The notes below the pieces were generated by a model. The model was given only the letters and a program-made list of their open reading frames with translations. It did not search any database and was not told the origin of the DNA. DNA of 12,415 nt from Candidatus Saccharimonadota bacterium (GTDB taxonomy: Bacteria > Patescibacteriota > Saccharimonadia > Saccharimonadales > EFPC-124). Made by a program: the position numbers and the translations under genes. The stretch spans positions 1 through 12,415 of the forward strand of contig JAEHDC010000008.1 in assembly GCA_016880595.1 (NCBI GenBank), given 5' to 3'. Shown piece by piece: positions 1-5,512 of the stretch. The first letter of the stretch is position 1; each line of letters begins with the position of its first letter.

Positions 1-419
1 TATTTGGTGTCTGGTGTGAATTTGGCGGGATCGTCAAGCGCTAAGTCGCCAAAAACTTCGTCGGTACTGATGTGATGCAGGCGCTTGCCATGCTTACGCA
101 CAGCTTGCAAAATGGTAAAAGTGCCAAAAACATTGGTTTGTATAAATGGCGTTGGGTCGTAAAGGGAATTGTCGTTGTGAGTTTCGGCAGCAAAATGAAC
201 AACAACATCGTTTTTAGAAATTAGATCGTCCATTAAATTGGCGTCGCAGATGTCGCCAACCACCAGCTCAACGCCGTTCAGGCCTTTTAAGCTGTCGCGG
301 TTGCCGGCATAAGTTAGTTTGTCTATAACAGTTATCTGGTAGTCGGGATGGTTCTTAACGGTATAATGCACAAAGTTCGAACCAATAAACCCTGCGCCAC
401 CGGTGACGAGCATTTTCAT
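1..419 (-). CDS. rfbB: dTDP-glucose 4,6-dehydratase, N-terminal part (cut by window edge)
   Basis: The reverse strand encodes 139 complete residues from ATG at 419, running off the window. The N-terminus MKMLVTGGAGFIGSN carries the Rossmann GxxGxxG NAD-binding loop (residues 7-13). HFAAET follows near residue 75, and HISTDEVFGD (residues 116-125) contains the Thr-Asp-Glu signature of dTDP-glucose 4,6-dehydratases (T119, D120, E121). The enzyme converts dTDP-glucose to dTDP-4-keto-6-deoxyglucose, the entry to rhamnose and related deoxysugars, in the cytoplasm. The catalytic Tyr-x3-Lys lies beyond the edge and cannot be checked. No Shine-Dalgarno precedes the ATG; a TACAAT box lies only about nine bases upstream, so the mRNA is probably leaderless or nearly so. 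A related NDP-sugar dehydratase cannot be excluded without the C-terminal half. It fits the polysaccharide genes further right but is separated from them by eroded DNA. Confidence 0.88.
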   Translation of the reverse strand, partial: MKMLVTGGAGFIGSNFVHYTVKNHPDYQITVIDKLTYAGNRDSLKGLNGVELVVGDICDANLMDDLISKNDVVVHFAAETHNDNSLYDPTPFIQTNVFGTFTILQAVRKHGKRLHHISTDEVFGDLALDDPAKFTPDTK

Positions 420-427
420 ACATTACT

Positions 428-456
428 ATTGTACACCAAAAATGTGAAGTACTACA
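428..456 (-). promoter_or_regulatory. Promoter of rfbB (near-leaderless)
   Basis: Reverse-strand TACAAT (428-433) matches the -10 consensus at five of six positions. A weak TGTAGT lies at the -35 position (451-456) with a 17-bp spacer. The predicted start is about 420-421, one or two bases before the rfbB ATG at 419. No other promoter-like pair is seen in the intergenic region. Confidence 0.5.
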
Positions 457-486
457 TCACATAACAATTTAATGCCAAATGAAAGC

Positions 487-525
487 GGCCATGGTCTTTG
501 ACTCTTTCGAGCGAAGACCATGGCC
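487..525. repeat. Perfect 12-bp inverted repeat (stem-loop)
   Basis: GGCCATGGTCTT (487-498) is exactly mirrored by AAGACCATGGCC (514-525), with a 15-base loop. Each arm contains CCATGG. Neither strand has a T-tract after the stem, so it is not a textbook intrinsic terminator. It lies between the transposase remnant and the rfbB promoter and could insulate rfbB from read-through on the minus strand or be a relic of a mobile-element end. Confidence 0.6.
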
Positions 526-588
526 ATATGCGGCGCTTACAAGAGATCGAGCCGCCTAGCTAGCCAGTCGGCAGCATCGTGGACGCCG

Positions 589-957
589 TTAACTGGTTGG
601 TTTTCGAGGTTGCGCGCCAGCGTTTTGTCGCTGGCAACGGTCTCTACGATCGCCGCCAGGCCGCTGCTTGGCAGCGTGGCACATATCCCTGAAATGGCTG
701 TTCTTTGTTTTGCCGTCTTCTGGCGGATTCCAGATGCGGTAATCCATGGGGATGTAATGCTCTTTGTTGGTTTGCCATAAGGCGTTAATAACACCGATCC
801 CTCGGATGGTGTCATGGGCACATCCAGCGTATTGGTAGTTGACCAACTCTGTTTTATTGCTTCTGCTTTTGTCGATGACGACATCGTCAAAAACCAGAAT
901 ACCGGGTACGCCGGTTACTTCCAGGAATGAACAATACAGATCACGAGAGCATATGGT
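589..957 (-). pseudogene. DDE transposase remnant (IS701/IS4-like)
   Basis: Translating the reverse strand from 957 gives a block typical of DDE superfamily transposases. It has a first catalytic Asp region, ILVFDDVVIDKSRSNKTELV, then NYQYAGCAHDTIRGIGVINA, then IPMDYRIW and EDGKTKNSHFRDM. Two in-frame stops (958-963) lie directly upstream, so the N-terminal half is missing. After HFRDMCHAAKQR the reading frame loses family resemblance and ends at 589. The expected DSWY region with the second catalytic Asp, and the final Glu, are not found in any of the three minus-strand frames. It is therefore a doubly truncated fragment, not an active insertion sequence. The overlapping longer minus-strand frame (537-890) is a shadow over most of its length. 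Family placement is from memory of conserved motifs; the broader DDE assignment is more secure than IS701 versus IS4. Confidence 0.75.
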
Positions 958-964
958 TTACTAA

Positions 965-990
965 AAAAGCATGACTGATGTCATGCTTTT
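965..990. terminator. Bidirectional terminator-like stem-loop
   Basis: AAAAGCATGAC (965-975) pairs perfectly with GTCATGCTTTT (980-990) around a 4-base loop. Reading the minus strand the stem ends in six T residues; reading plus it ends in four. This A-tract/stem/T-tract form is typical of a bidirectional intrinsic terminator. It sits between the transposase remnant and the leaderless plus-strand gene at 1067 and would isolate that gene from upstream plus-strand transcription. Confidence 0.65.
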
Positions 991-1050
991 AGGGTAGCAG
1001 GTTTGGGGTGGGTGCGAAATGCGTGAATTAAAGACGAATTATTAAAATTA

Positions 1051-1059
1051 TGCTAAAAT
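1051..1059 (+). promoter_or_regulatory. Extended -10 promoter, leaderless start of the 1067 gene
   Basis: TGC at 1051-1053 followed by TAAAAT (1054-1059) forms an extended -10 element. A start seven to eight bases downstream falls on A1066 or A1067, and the ATG begins at 1067. No convincing -35 is seen at normal spacing, as is usual for extended -10 promoters. There is no Shine-Dalgarno. Confidence 0.65.
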
Positions 1060-1066
1060 ATTTTTA

Positions 1067-1663
1067 ATGTTGCCAGTTACTTTAAGCTCGTTTGAGCCAA
1101 ATGTCAAACACCAATCATTGTCAAAGTTGACAAAGCGCAAATTGAATATCTTAGAATCTTCAACCGCGTTTTCTCTTACCGAAAAAATCGAAATTTTACT
1201 TTTATTTATGCACAAGAAATGGATTGCCGAAGTTGACATTGGCCTAAAACGCAAAAAAGACAGCATCAATGCGCTAAAACAACTTGAGTTACCTTGGCAT
1301 ATTGAATCATACGACGGGCCGTATGTCGAAAGTTGGATCCAAGTAGGCGCCAACCAAGCCGTACTCGATTATGTTACATTGCGCCGCAATCAGCTTAGCG
1401 ACCTTGAATCTGGAATTCTGTACGGGTTTCCTTTAACTCACGTACTCGGCTATGTTGGAATTATTAAAAGAGAACCGAGGCCACCAGCCAGCGTAGCGCT
1501 TTATATGCTAGCCGGAACTTATTCCGCTAGCTTCCAAGGCGATGAAATAGCTTACTTTGAGCGAATTTGGCAGAAGCTAGAAGCCATAAGTCCAGCTATT
1601 GCCAAAGAGGCACAAAAAGTGTTTGAAGAATATAGGAATGCGACGCCCTCCGCAGGCGCTTGA
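1067..1663 (+). CDS. Hypothetical protein, 198 aa
   Basis: I do not recognise a family. The protein is soluble, with no signal peptide or membrane span, and appears mainly helical. Its basic N-terminal third (to about residue 70) contains KLTKRKLNIL and LKRKKDSI. The middle section has several aromatics (WHIESYDGPYVESWIQVG, about residues 77-94). The C-terminal half looks helical and mixed in charge. The ATG at 1067 is supported by the extended -10 promoter immediately upstream. The last seven codons (ATPSAGA) and the TGA stop lie inside a GC-rich 11-bp stem-loop, so the C-terminal sequence is partly dictated by RNA structure. It converges with the Cys-rich peptide gene at 1699-1905. A functional link, such as immunity or processing, is possible only by proximity. 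The ORF has no internal breaks and a good start context, so I take it as real. Confidence 0.7.
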   Translation: MLPVTLSSFEPNVKHQSLSKLTKRKLNILESSTAFSLTEKIEILLLFMHKKWIAEVDIGLKRKKDSINALKQLELPWHIESYDGPYVESWIQVGANQAVLDYVTLRRNQLSDLESGILYGFPLTHVLGYVGIIKREPRPPASVALYMLAGTYSASFQGDEIAYFERIWQKLEAISPAIAKEAQKVFEEYRNATPSAGA

Positions 1664-1678
1664 CACTTGCGGAGGGCG
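1644..1678. terminator. GC-rich stem-loop shared by two convergent genes
   Basis: CGCCCTCCGCA (1644-1654) pairs perfectly with TGCGGAGGGCG (1668-1678) across a 13-base loop. The loop contains the TGA stop (1661-1663) of the plus-strand gene. On the minus strand the structure lies about 20 bases past the stop of the Cys-rich peptide gene. It is positioned to end transcripts from both sides or protect their 3' ends. It has no T-tract on either strand, so termination by the usual intrinsic mechanism is uncertain. Confidence 0.6.
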
Positions 1679-1698
1679 CTGAGATGATAGAACGGCGA

Positions 1699-1905
1699 CT
1701 AGCAGTGAACGCGACAACCAGTAGTAGGATTGCCGCAATGGGCGTTAGGGTTGCCTGTGCTACACCTCAGGCACCGACAAGTACAACCACCCAACTGGGG
1801 AGATGACGATTCTACACCCTCGAGTTCGAGCAACTCATTGCTAGTCACTCGCATAGATGTCGCCAAATCCGGCCCCACAGACTCCAATACGAACGCTGAA
1901 GCCAT
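1699..1905 (-). CDS. Cys-rich Gly-Gly leader peptide, candidate RiPP precursor
   Basis: This is a 68-residue peptide. Residues 1-40 form an acidic, Cys-free leader with SNELLELEGVESSS and end in PQLGG, a double-glycine cleavage-type junction. Residues 41-68 form a Cys-dense tail starting CTCRCLRC and containing two consecutive GNPxxxC units (GNPNAHC, GNPTTGC), ending CRVHC. It has seven Cys in 28 residues, plus Ser/Thr suitable for modification. This two-part design is the usual form of ribosomally made, post-translationally modified peptide precursors and Gly-Gly bacteriocins. The ATG at 1905 lies just downstream of two promoters with optimal 17-bp spacers, so strong expression is likely. 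No modifying enzyme (LanM, YcaO, radical SAM), peptidase-transporter or immunity gene is recognisable in the window; the only close neighbour is the orphan protein at 1067-1663. Alternatives are a metallothionein-like Cys/His metal binder, or chance, since an antisense frame (1730-1957) is also open. Class assignment is not possible from sequence alone. Confidence 0.6.
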   Translation of the reverse strand: MASAFVLESVGPDLATSMRVTSNELLELEGVESSSPQLGGCTCRCLRCSTGNPNAHCGNPTTGCRVHC

Positions 1906-1919
1906 TACAGTCGCGCCTT

Positions 1920-1948
1920 TCTATAAGTTAGCTTTTGAGATTTGTCAA
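1920..1948 (-). promoter_or_regulatory. Proximal promoter P1 of the Cys-rich peptide gene
   Basis: A perfect TTGACA -35 (1943-1948) and a TATAGA -10 (1920-1925) are separated by 17 bp on the reverse strand. The predicted start is about 1911-1913, giving a leader of only about six to eight bases before the ATG at 1905. The -35 lies inside an imperfect dyad, AGCTTTT/AAAAGCT (1930-1936 and 1947-1953), which could be an operator. Confidence 0.65.
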
Positions 1949-1960
1949 AAGCTATAATAA

Positions 1961-1989
1961 TTTATAAAGCACAACCTCTATATAGTCAA
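1961..1989 (-). promoter_or_regulatory. Distal promoter P2 of the Cys-rich peptide gene
   Basis: TTGACT (1984-1989) and TATAAA (1961-1966) on the reverse strand are separated by exactly 17 bp and are each one base from consensus. The predicted start is about 1954, giving a leader of roughly 50 bases that runs through P1. Two such promoters in tandem before one small gene are not seen elsewhere in this window. Confidence 0.6.
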
Positions 1990-2106
1990 GTACTTGTTAT
2001 CTTTATCGAATTAATTACTGTCGAGCAGTCGCTACGCATTCGTCTTACCCGCCTACTTGAAGATACAAAGAAAAAAACCACTGCTCGGCATACTAAATAC
2101 CGCCAC

Positions 2107-2202
2107 TCAAAAGTGTTTAGACGCCACCTTCAATAATGCAAAAACAGCTACAATTAACATTTTGGCCGACGCCATAACAGCGCCAGCCTCGACTAGTTTT
2201 AG
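2107..2202 (-). other. Hydrophobic reading frame continuing past the stop of the broken glycosyltransferase gene
   Basis: Directly after the TAG at 2203-2205 the same minus-strand frame stays open to TGA at 2107-2109. It encodes LKLVEAGAV followed by MASAKMLIVAVFALLKV and a short basic end. From the internal ATG at 2175 this is a 22-residue hydrophobic peptide that could be a membrane helix. It may be the former C-terminus of the upstream membrane protein, cut off by a nonsense mutation, or a tiny independent peptide; no Shine-Dalgarno is obvious. The rest of 1990-2106 holds no supported gene; it is AT-rich and the open plus-strand frames there look like shadows. Confidence 0.3.
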
Positions 2203-3176
2203 CTACTTATTAAAAATAGGGGGAAGAAGCAGGAGTATTTGCACAATTGAAACCCCCAGCATTATAACTACATCGAACATACAAAACTCGGGGCGTGCCC
2301 TAAAAAGGCAACAAGAGAGACAAACACAAAAGACAAAAAGAACGCCAGAAACGAACAGTGTATAATAATAGTTGTAAATTGGCACCCAATCATCGCTAAC
2401 TTTCGTCGCTAGGCAGTCGCCATCGGCGTCCATGCGCAGTGATAGCCGAGAGCCTAGAGACAAGTCGTAAAGCTCATCGTTCTCAGGTAAGGTGAAGCCA
2501 ATCTCAACTTCATCGCCATCATCAGTCTCTAGCGTCCACGCAGTTCCGCCACCGCCACCAAAGACGGCAATACGGTTTCCGTGAAGGTAGTGTGGAAGTG
2601 AGGCCGAATTTGGATTTCCGACCATCCAGCCACAACGCACGGTGTTTGGCTGGCTCAAAATGTAGTCTGCGGCGATTGGCGCCGCGCAAATAATTGGCGG
2701 CTGGAATGTTTCCAGAAGCCGTGTCTCGTGCGCCGCGAACCCCCGAGCAGCTGGCTACTTGGGTAAAGTCTCCGCAGAGTCTCTCCCCAGAAGAAATTGC
2801 CCGAAAGAACAGCCTCAGGACTAACCAACAGCACTCCTGGTAGATTGTCGCTAATCACCAGGTCTGGTTTAGTTGCTTGGACAATCTCTCTAAATCCCTC
2901 CTCCCAGCCAAAAAAACCTTCGCGCGTATAGCTTTCGAGTGAACCAAGCTTGACTGTTGCGTGACCGTTAAAGTTGACGATCTCGTGCCCAGAGCTTTGC
3001 CGAAGAAAGTTGAGTGCCGGGATATTCATCCCAAGCTGCCTCTCTCCTCCAACGAGCGTGATGTTGACTGTCCCTGGGTGATGCAACAGGAGCTGGCGAA
3101 GATAATTTGACGCTCTGCCAATGTGGCCTCCGCCGTTGCCGGCGACAAGAATGAGTACTCTTTGCATGACGGCCAC
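2203..3176 (-). pseudogene. Frameshifted GT-B glycosyltransferase-like gene with a membrane C-terminus
   Basis: The first frame (3176 to 2655) starts AVMQRVLILVAGNGGGHIGR, the glycine-rich loop of the MurG/MGT glycosyltransferase N-terminal domain. It runs to NFFWGETLRRLYPSSQLLGG and then loses sense. One base inserted at the C5/G5 run (2740-2744) would continue into the next frame as FAAHETRLLETFQPPIICAA and PIAADYILSQPNTVRCGW, joining the frame that ends at 2203 and giving about 324 residues. GTG at 3176 is the likely start: GGAG lies five bases before it. After the linker and NRIAVFGGGGGTAW, where a nucleotide-sugar-binding domain would be expected, the sequence changes to an acidic beta-rich stretch (LETDDGDEVEIGF, about 60 residues) and two hydrophobic helices, resembling a DUF3592-type membrane protein. 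So the gene appears both frameshifted and chimeric. If the frameshift is an assembly error, the chimera remains odd. Sugar specificity is unknown. Confidence 0.6.
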
Positions 3177-3222
3177 CGTGTCTCCCGGAATAGCGGTATG
3201 TGCATTTTATTGAGCTTATAAT

Positions 3223-3228
3223 ATTATA
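3223..3228 (-). promoter_or_regulatory. -10 box of the broken glycosyltransferase gene
   Basis: A perfect TATAAT is found on the reverse strand. The predicted start is about 3216, leaving a leader of roughly 40 bases that contains GGGAGA (3181-3186) five bases before the GTG start. No good -35 is seen at 16-18 bp. This promoter diverges from the manC promoter in the same 150-bp region. Confidence 0.45.
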
Positions 3229-3293
3229 CAATCTTTGTAGTTATATTGCGAGTGTATGTAATAATAGGTTAAATTTTTCCCAAATTAGTCTAT

Positions 3294-3323
3294 TTGGCTT
3301 TAATTGGTTTTTTGTGCCATAAT
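3294..3323 (+). promoter_or_regulatory. Promoter of the GDP-mannose pyrophosphorylase gene (leaderless)
   Basis: TTGGCT (3294-3299), an 18-bp spacer, then TGC plus CATAAT (3315-3323), an extended -10. The start falls seven bases beyond the -10, exactly on A3330 of the ATG. The upstream TTG at 3294, which opens the longest frame, coincides with the -35 box and cannot be the translated start of this transcript. Confidence 0.7.
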
Positions 3324-3329
3324 CAACAT

Positions 3330-4376
3330 ATGATAGTTGTTATTATCGCAGGCGGTTCAGGTACGCGTTTGTGGCCGTTATCTACACCTGAGTTCCCAAA
3401 ACATTTAGCGCCTCTTACAGGCCGCATGTCGTTGCTGCAAAGTACGTATAAACGCGCCAAGAAAATTGCAGATGAGATTTATGTTGTAACAGAGGCCAGT
3501 CATGCCGATGAAGCGCGTAATCAACTGCCGGAATTGCCTAGTTCTAACGTTATTATTGAGCCTGGCCGTCGTGGCACCGGCAACTGTTTTATCGCTGCCA
3601 TTCATCATATTGCCAAAAAAAATCACAACAATGAGCCAATTGTTTTTATGCATGCCGACCATCAAATTAATGATGTTGCAGCGTTTGTAAACGTGGTAAA
3701 GTATGCTGGCAAGGTTTCCGCCAGAGAGAAGAAAATTACGCTTCTTGGGGTTGAGCCAACTTATCCAGCAACTGGCTTTGGCTACATCCACAAGGGCGAG
3801 CAATTGGCAGGCGAAGGCGAAGATTTTGTTTACAAAGTTAAATCATTCACAGAAAAACCAAATACCGAACACGCTTTAGAATATCAGCAAAGTGGCGAGT
3901 ACCTCTGGAACATGGGCTATTTTGCAGCCCCGCTTGAAGTGTTTTTGCAAAAGATTAAACAAAATGCGCCAGAGCTTTACAAAAACTATCAAGCCATGCA
4001 AAATACCACCGAGGCAAATTTTGCCCCAACTTATCTAAGCTTTAAAAACTTGGTAATAGATTATGAACTAATGGAAACCACCCCGGATCTTTTGGTTGTT
4101 TCTGGTATTTTTGACTGGATTGACGTAGGCTCATTTGACGATCTGCCAAAAGTGGTGGATTTAAACGCAGAGGGCAACCATCTTCACGGGGAAGCAATTG
4201 AGGCAGTTGATGTCCAAAATAGTTATGTCCGCAACGAGGAGCCAAACAAGCCAGTTGTTGTCATTGGCCTCAGTAATGTCGTGGTAGTGAACACGCCAAA
4301 CGGTCTGTTAGTGACCCACCGTGAGCACGCTCAAAAAGTTGGCGAAGTATCAAAACGGCTACAAAGTCACGGATAG
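3330..4376 (+). CDS. manC: Mannose-1-phosphate guanylyltransferase (GDP-mannose pyrophosphorylase)
   Basis: The enzyme makes GDP-mannose from GTP and mannose-1-phosphate in the cytoplasm, supplying mannose (and possibly fucose-type sugars) for surface polysaccharide. The 348-residue protein begins MIVVIIAGGSGTRLWPLS, the nucleotidyltransferase signature with GGSGTRLWP at residues 8-16 and a following EFPKH lysine (K24). Further landmarks are HADH (108-111), the sugar-binding FTEKP (173-177, usually FVEKP), YLWNMGYF (191-198) and WIDVGSFD (263-270). It ends after a short beta-helix region, so it is the single-domain form without a phosphomannose isomerase C-terminus. I chose ATG 3330 rather than the upstream TTG because MIVVIIAGG is the normal N-terminus and the promoter places the transcript start there. 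The gene converges with the GT4 gene, 18 bases apart, with no clear terminator between. A related NDP-hexose pyrophosphorylase is less likely. Confidence 0.92.
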   Translation: MIVVIIAGGSGTRLWPLSTPEFPKHLAPLTGRMSLLQSTYKRAKKIADEIYVVTEASHADEARNQLPELPSSNVIIEPGRRGTGNCFIAAIHHIAKKNHNNEPIVFMHADHQINDVAAFVNVVKYAGKVSAREKKITLLGVEPTYPATGFGYIHKGEQLAGEGEDFVYKVKSFTEKPNTEHALEYQQSGEYLWNMGYFAAPLEVFLQKIKQNAPELYKNYQAMQNTTEANFAPTYLSFKNLVIDYELMETTPDLLVVSGIFDWIDVGSFDDLPKVVDLNAEGNHLHGEAIEAVDVQNSYVRNEEPNKPVVVIGLSNVVVVNTPNGLLVTHREHAQKVGEVSKRLQSHG

Positions 4377-4394
4377 CTTGCCGCACCACATCTG

Positions 4395-5510
4395 TTATTT
4401 GAGTTTTGTTATGCGGTTGATGAAATTTTGTAACTCGCTAATAAATCGCTCCTCGCTAAACTTATTAGCATGATCTTGCAGCTTTTGTGGGTTAAATTTT
4501 TGGCTAGAAAAGTTTGCCAGCACTTTTTTTAGGCACTCTGCGTTCTGCTCGTCAAAAAATATACCTGTCTTGCCTGGATCAATAACGTCCAGCGCGCCAC
4601 CTTTTTTGAGGGCAATAACCGGGCAGCCGGCAGCCATGGCTTCAACTTGGGTGATGCCAAAATCCTCTTCTTGTGGAAACAAATAGCCCTCAGCCCGGGT
4701 TAACGCTTTGGCAATTTGTGTATCGCTTGCGCCTTGCACAAAACGGACGGTCGGGCCAGCCAGCTTTTCTAGGCGGTCATGATCTGGTCCGGATCCGTAA
4801 ACCGTCAGCGGCAGTTTTAAGGAGTTGCATGCTTCAATTGCAATGTCGCAGCGCTTGTACGGAACTTGCCGGCCAAGCACAATGAAGCCATGGCGCTGAC
4901 CGTGGATGTCTAATTTTTTGAACCGTTTCATGTCTACTGGCGGGAAAATTATGGTTGACTTGCAACCGTAATATTTTTTAATACGATCAGCTACAGTAGT
5001 GGAATTTGCAATAAAATAATCCACGCCAGCCGCAGCGCGCAAATCCATCTTGCGCATGGTTTTTACAAGGGTCGGCAGCGCAACTCGGACGGCTGGATTT
5101 AGTGGACCAAAACCAGGCGAGGCTAAATATTCGTTGTAGTGGCTCCAATAATAGCGCGTTGGCGTGTGGCAATAACAGATGTGAACGGCATCTGGTCGTT
5201 TTAAAACGGCTTTTGCTTCGGCACTGGCCGAGGAAAGTATTACGTCATACTCCTGTAAATTAAGCTTGCGGAAGGCATCGGCGCGCAATAGTGGCCAGAG
5301 TTGGTGGCGGTCACGCAGATAACTGGGCAGCTTTTGCAGATATGTTGTTCGTACATCCAGCTCGGTAAAAGCTGGTAAAGCTTGTGGGGTAAAAACAGAG
5401 GTATAGATTGGCGCTTGCGGAAATGCCTTATGCATGGATAATAATGTGCGCTCGGCACCGCCAAAGTTTGTCAGCCAGTCGTGAACAATGGCGATTTTTA
5501 ATTCAGACAT
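4395..5510 (-). CDS. GT4 family glycosyltransferase (mannosyltransferase-like)
   Basis: The protein has 371 residues and a GT-B fold. The N-terminal domain starts SELKIAIVHDWLTNFGGAER, with the acceptor-side GGAE at residues 17-20. CYCHTPTRYYW (112-122) is typical of the WbaZ-like GT4 group. The C-terminal donor domain has VLGRQVPYKR (R214, K219, phosphate-binding) and EDFGITQVEAMAAGCPVIA, giving the EX7E pair E282/E290. It would add a sugar from a nucleotide donor to the lipid-linked oligosaccharide at the cytoplasmic membrane face. Mannose is suggested by the subgroup and the neighbouring manC, but this is inference. It is the last gene of the galE operon. The stop of the preceding gene and this ATG (5510) are separated by two bases (TAATTATG), indicating translational coupling; a longer upstream-frame start at 5537 would overlap that gene and lacks family support. 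Confidence 0.88.
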   Translation of the reverse strand: MSELKIAIVHDWLTNFGGAERTLLSMHKAFPQAPIYTSVFTPQALPAFTELDVRTTYLQKLPSYLRDRHQLWPLLRADAFRKLNLQEYDVILSSASAEAKAVLKRPDAVHICYCHTPTRYYWSHYNEYLASPGFGPLNPAVRVALPTLVKTMRKMDLRAAAGVDYFIANSTTVADRIKKYYGCKSTIIFPPVDMKRFKKLDIHGQRHGFIVLGRQVPYKRCDIAIEACNSLKLPLTVYGSGPDHDRLEKLAGPTVRFVQGASDTQIAKALTRAEGYLFPQEEDFGITQVEAMAAGCPVIALKKGGALDVIDPGKTGIFFDEQNAECLKKVLANFSSQKFNPQKLQDHANKFSEERFISELQNFINRITKLK

Positions 5511-5512
5511 AA

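Noticed and set aside
537..890. Minus-strand open frame of 117 codons
   Set aside because: It overlaps the transposase remnant in another frame; the recognisable DDE block is in the 589-957 frame and this one has no family resemblance.
1048..1353. Minus-strand open frame opposite the 1067 gene
   Set aside because: It lies antisense to a frame with a precise promoter and has no promoter or ribosome site of its own.
1730..1957. Plus-strand frame antisense to the Cys-rich peptide
   Set aside because: No promoter or Shine-Dalgarno is seen, and both promoters here point the other way. It remains the main alternative if the peptide is not real.
1942..2365. Plus-strand frames in the AT-rich region and opposite the broken glycosyltransferase
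   Set aside because: Low-complexity Thr/Lys/Arg-rich products without start signals, largely shadows of the minus-strand coding frame.
3294..3329. Upstream TTG start for manC adding 12 residues
   Set aside because: The TTG coincides with the -35 box, and the conserved N-terminus begins at the ATG at 3330.
4377..4394. Possible terminator between convergent manC and GT4 genes
   Set aside because: Only a five-pair CCGCA/TGCGG match over a long loop is seen, too weak to call.
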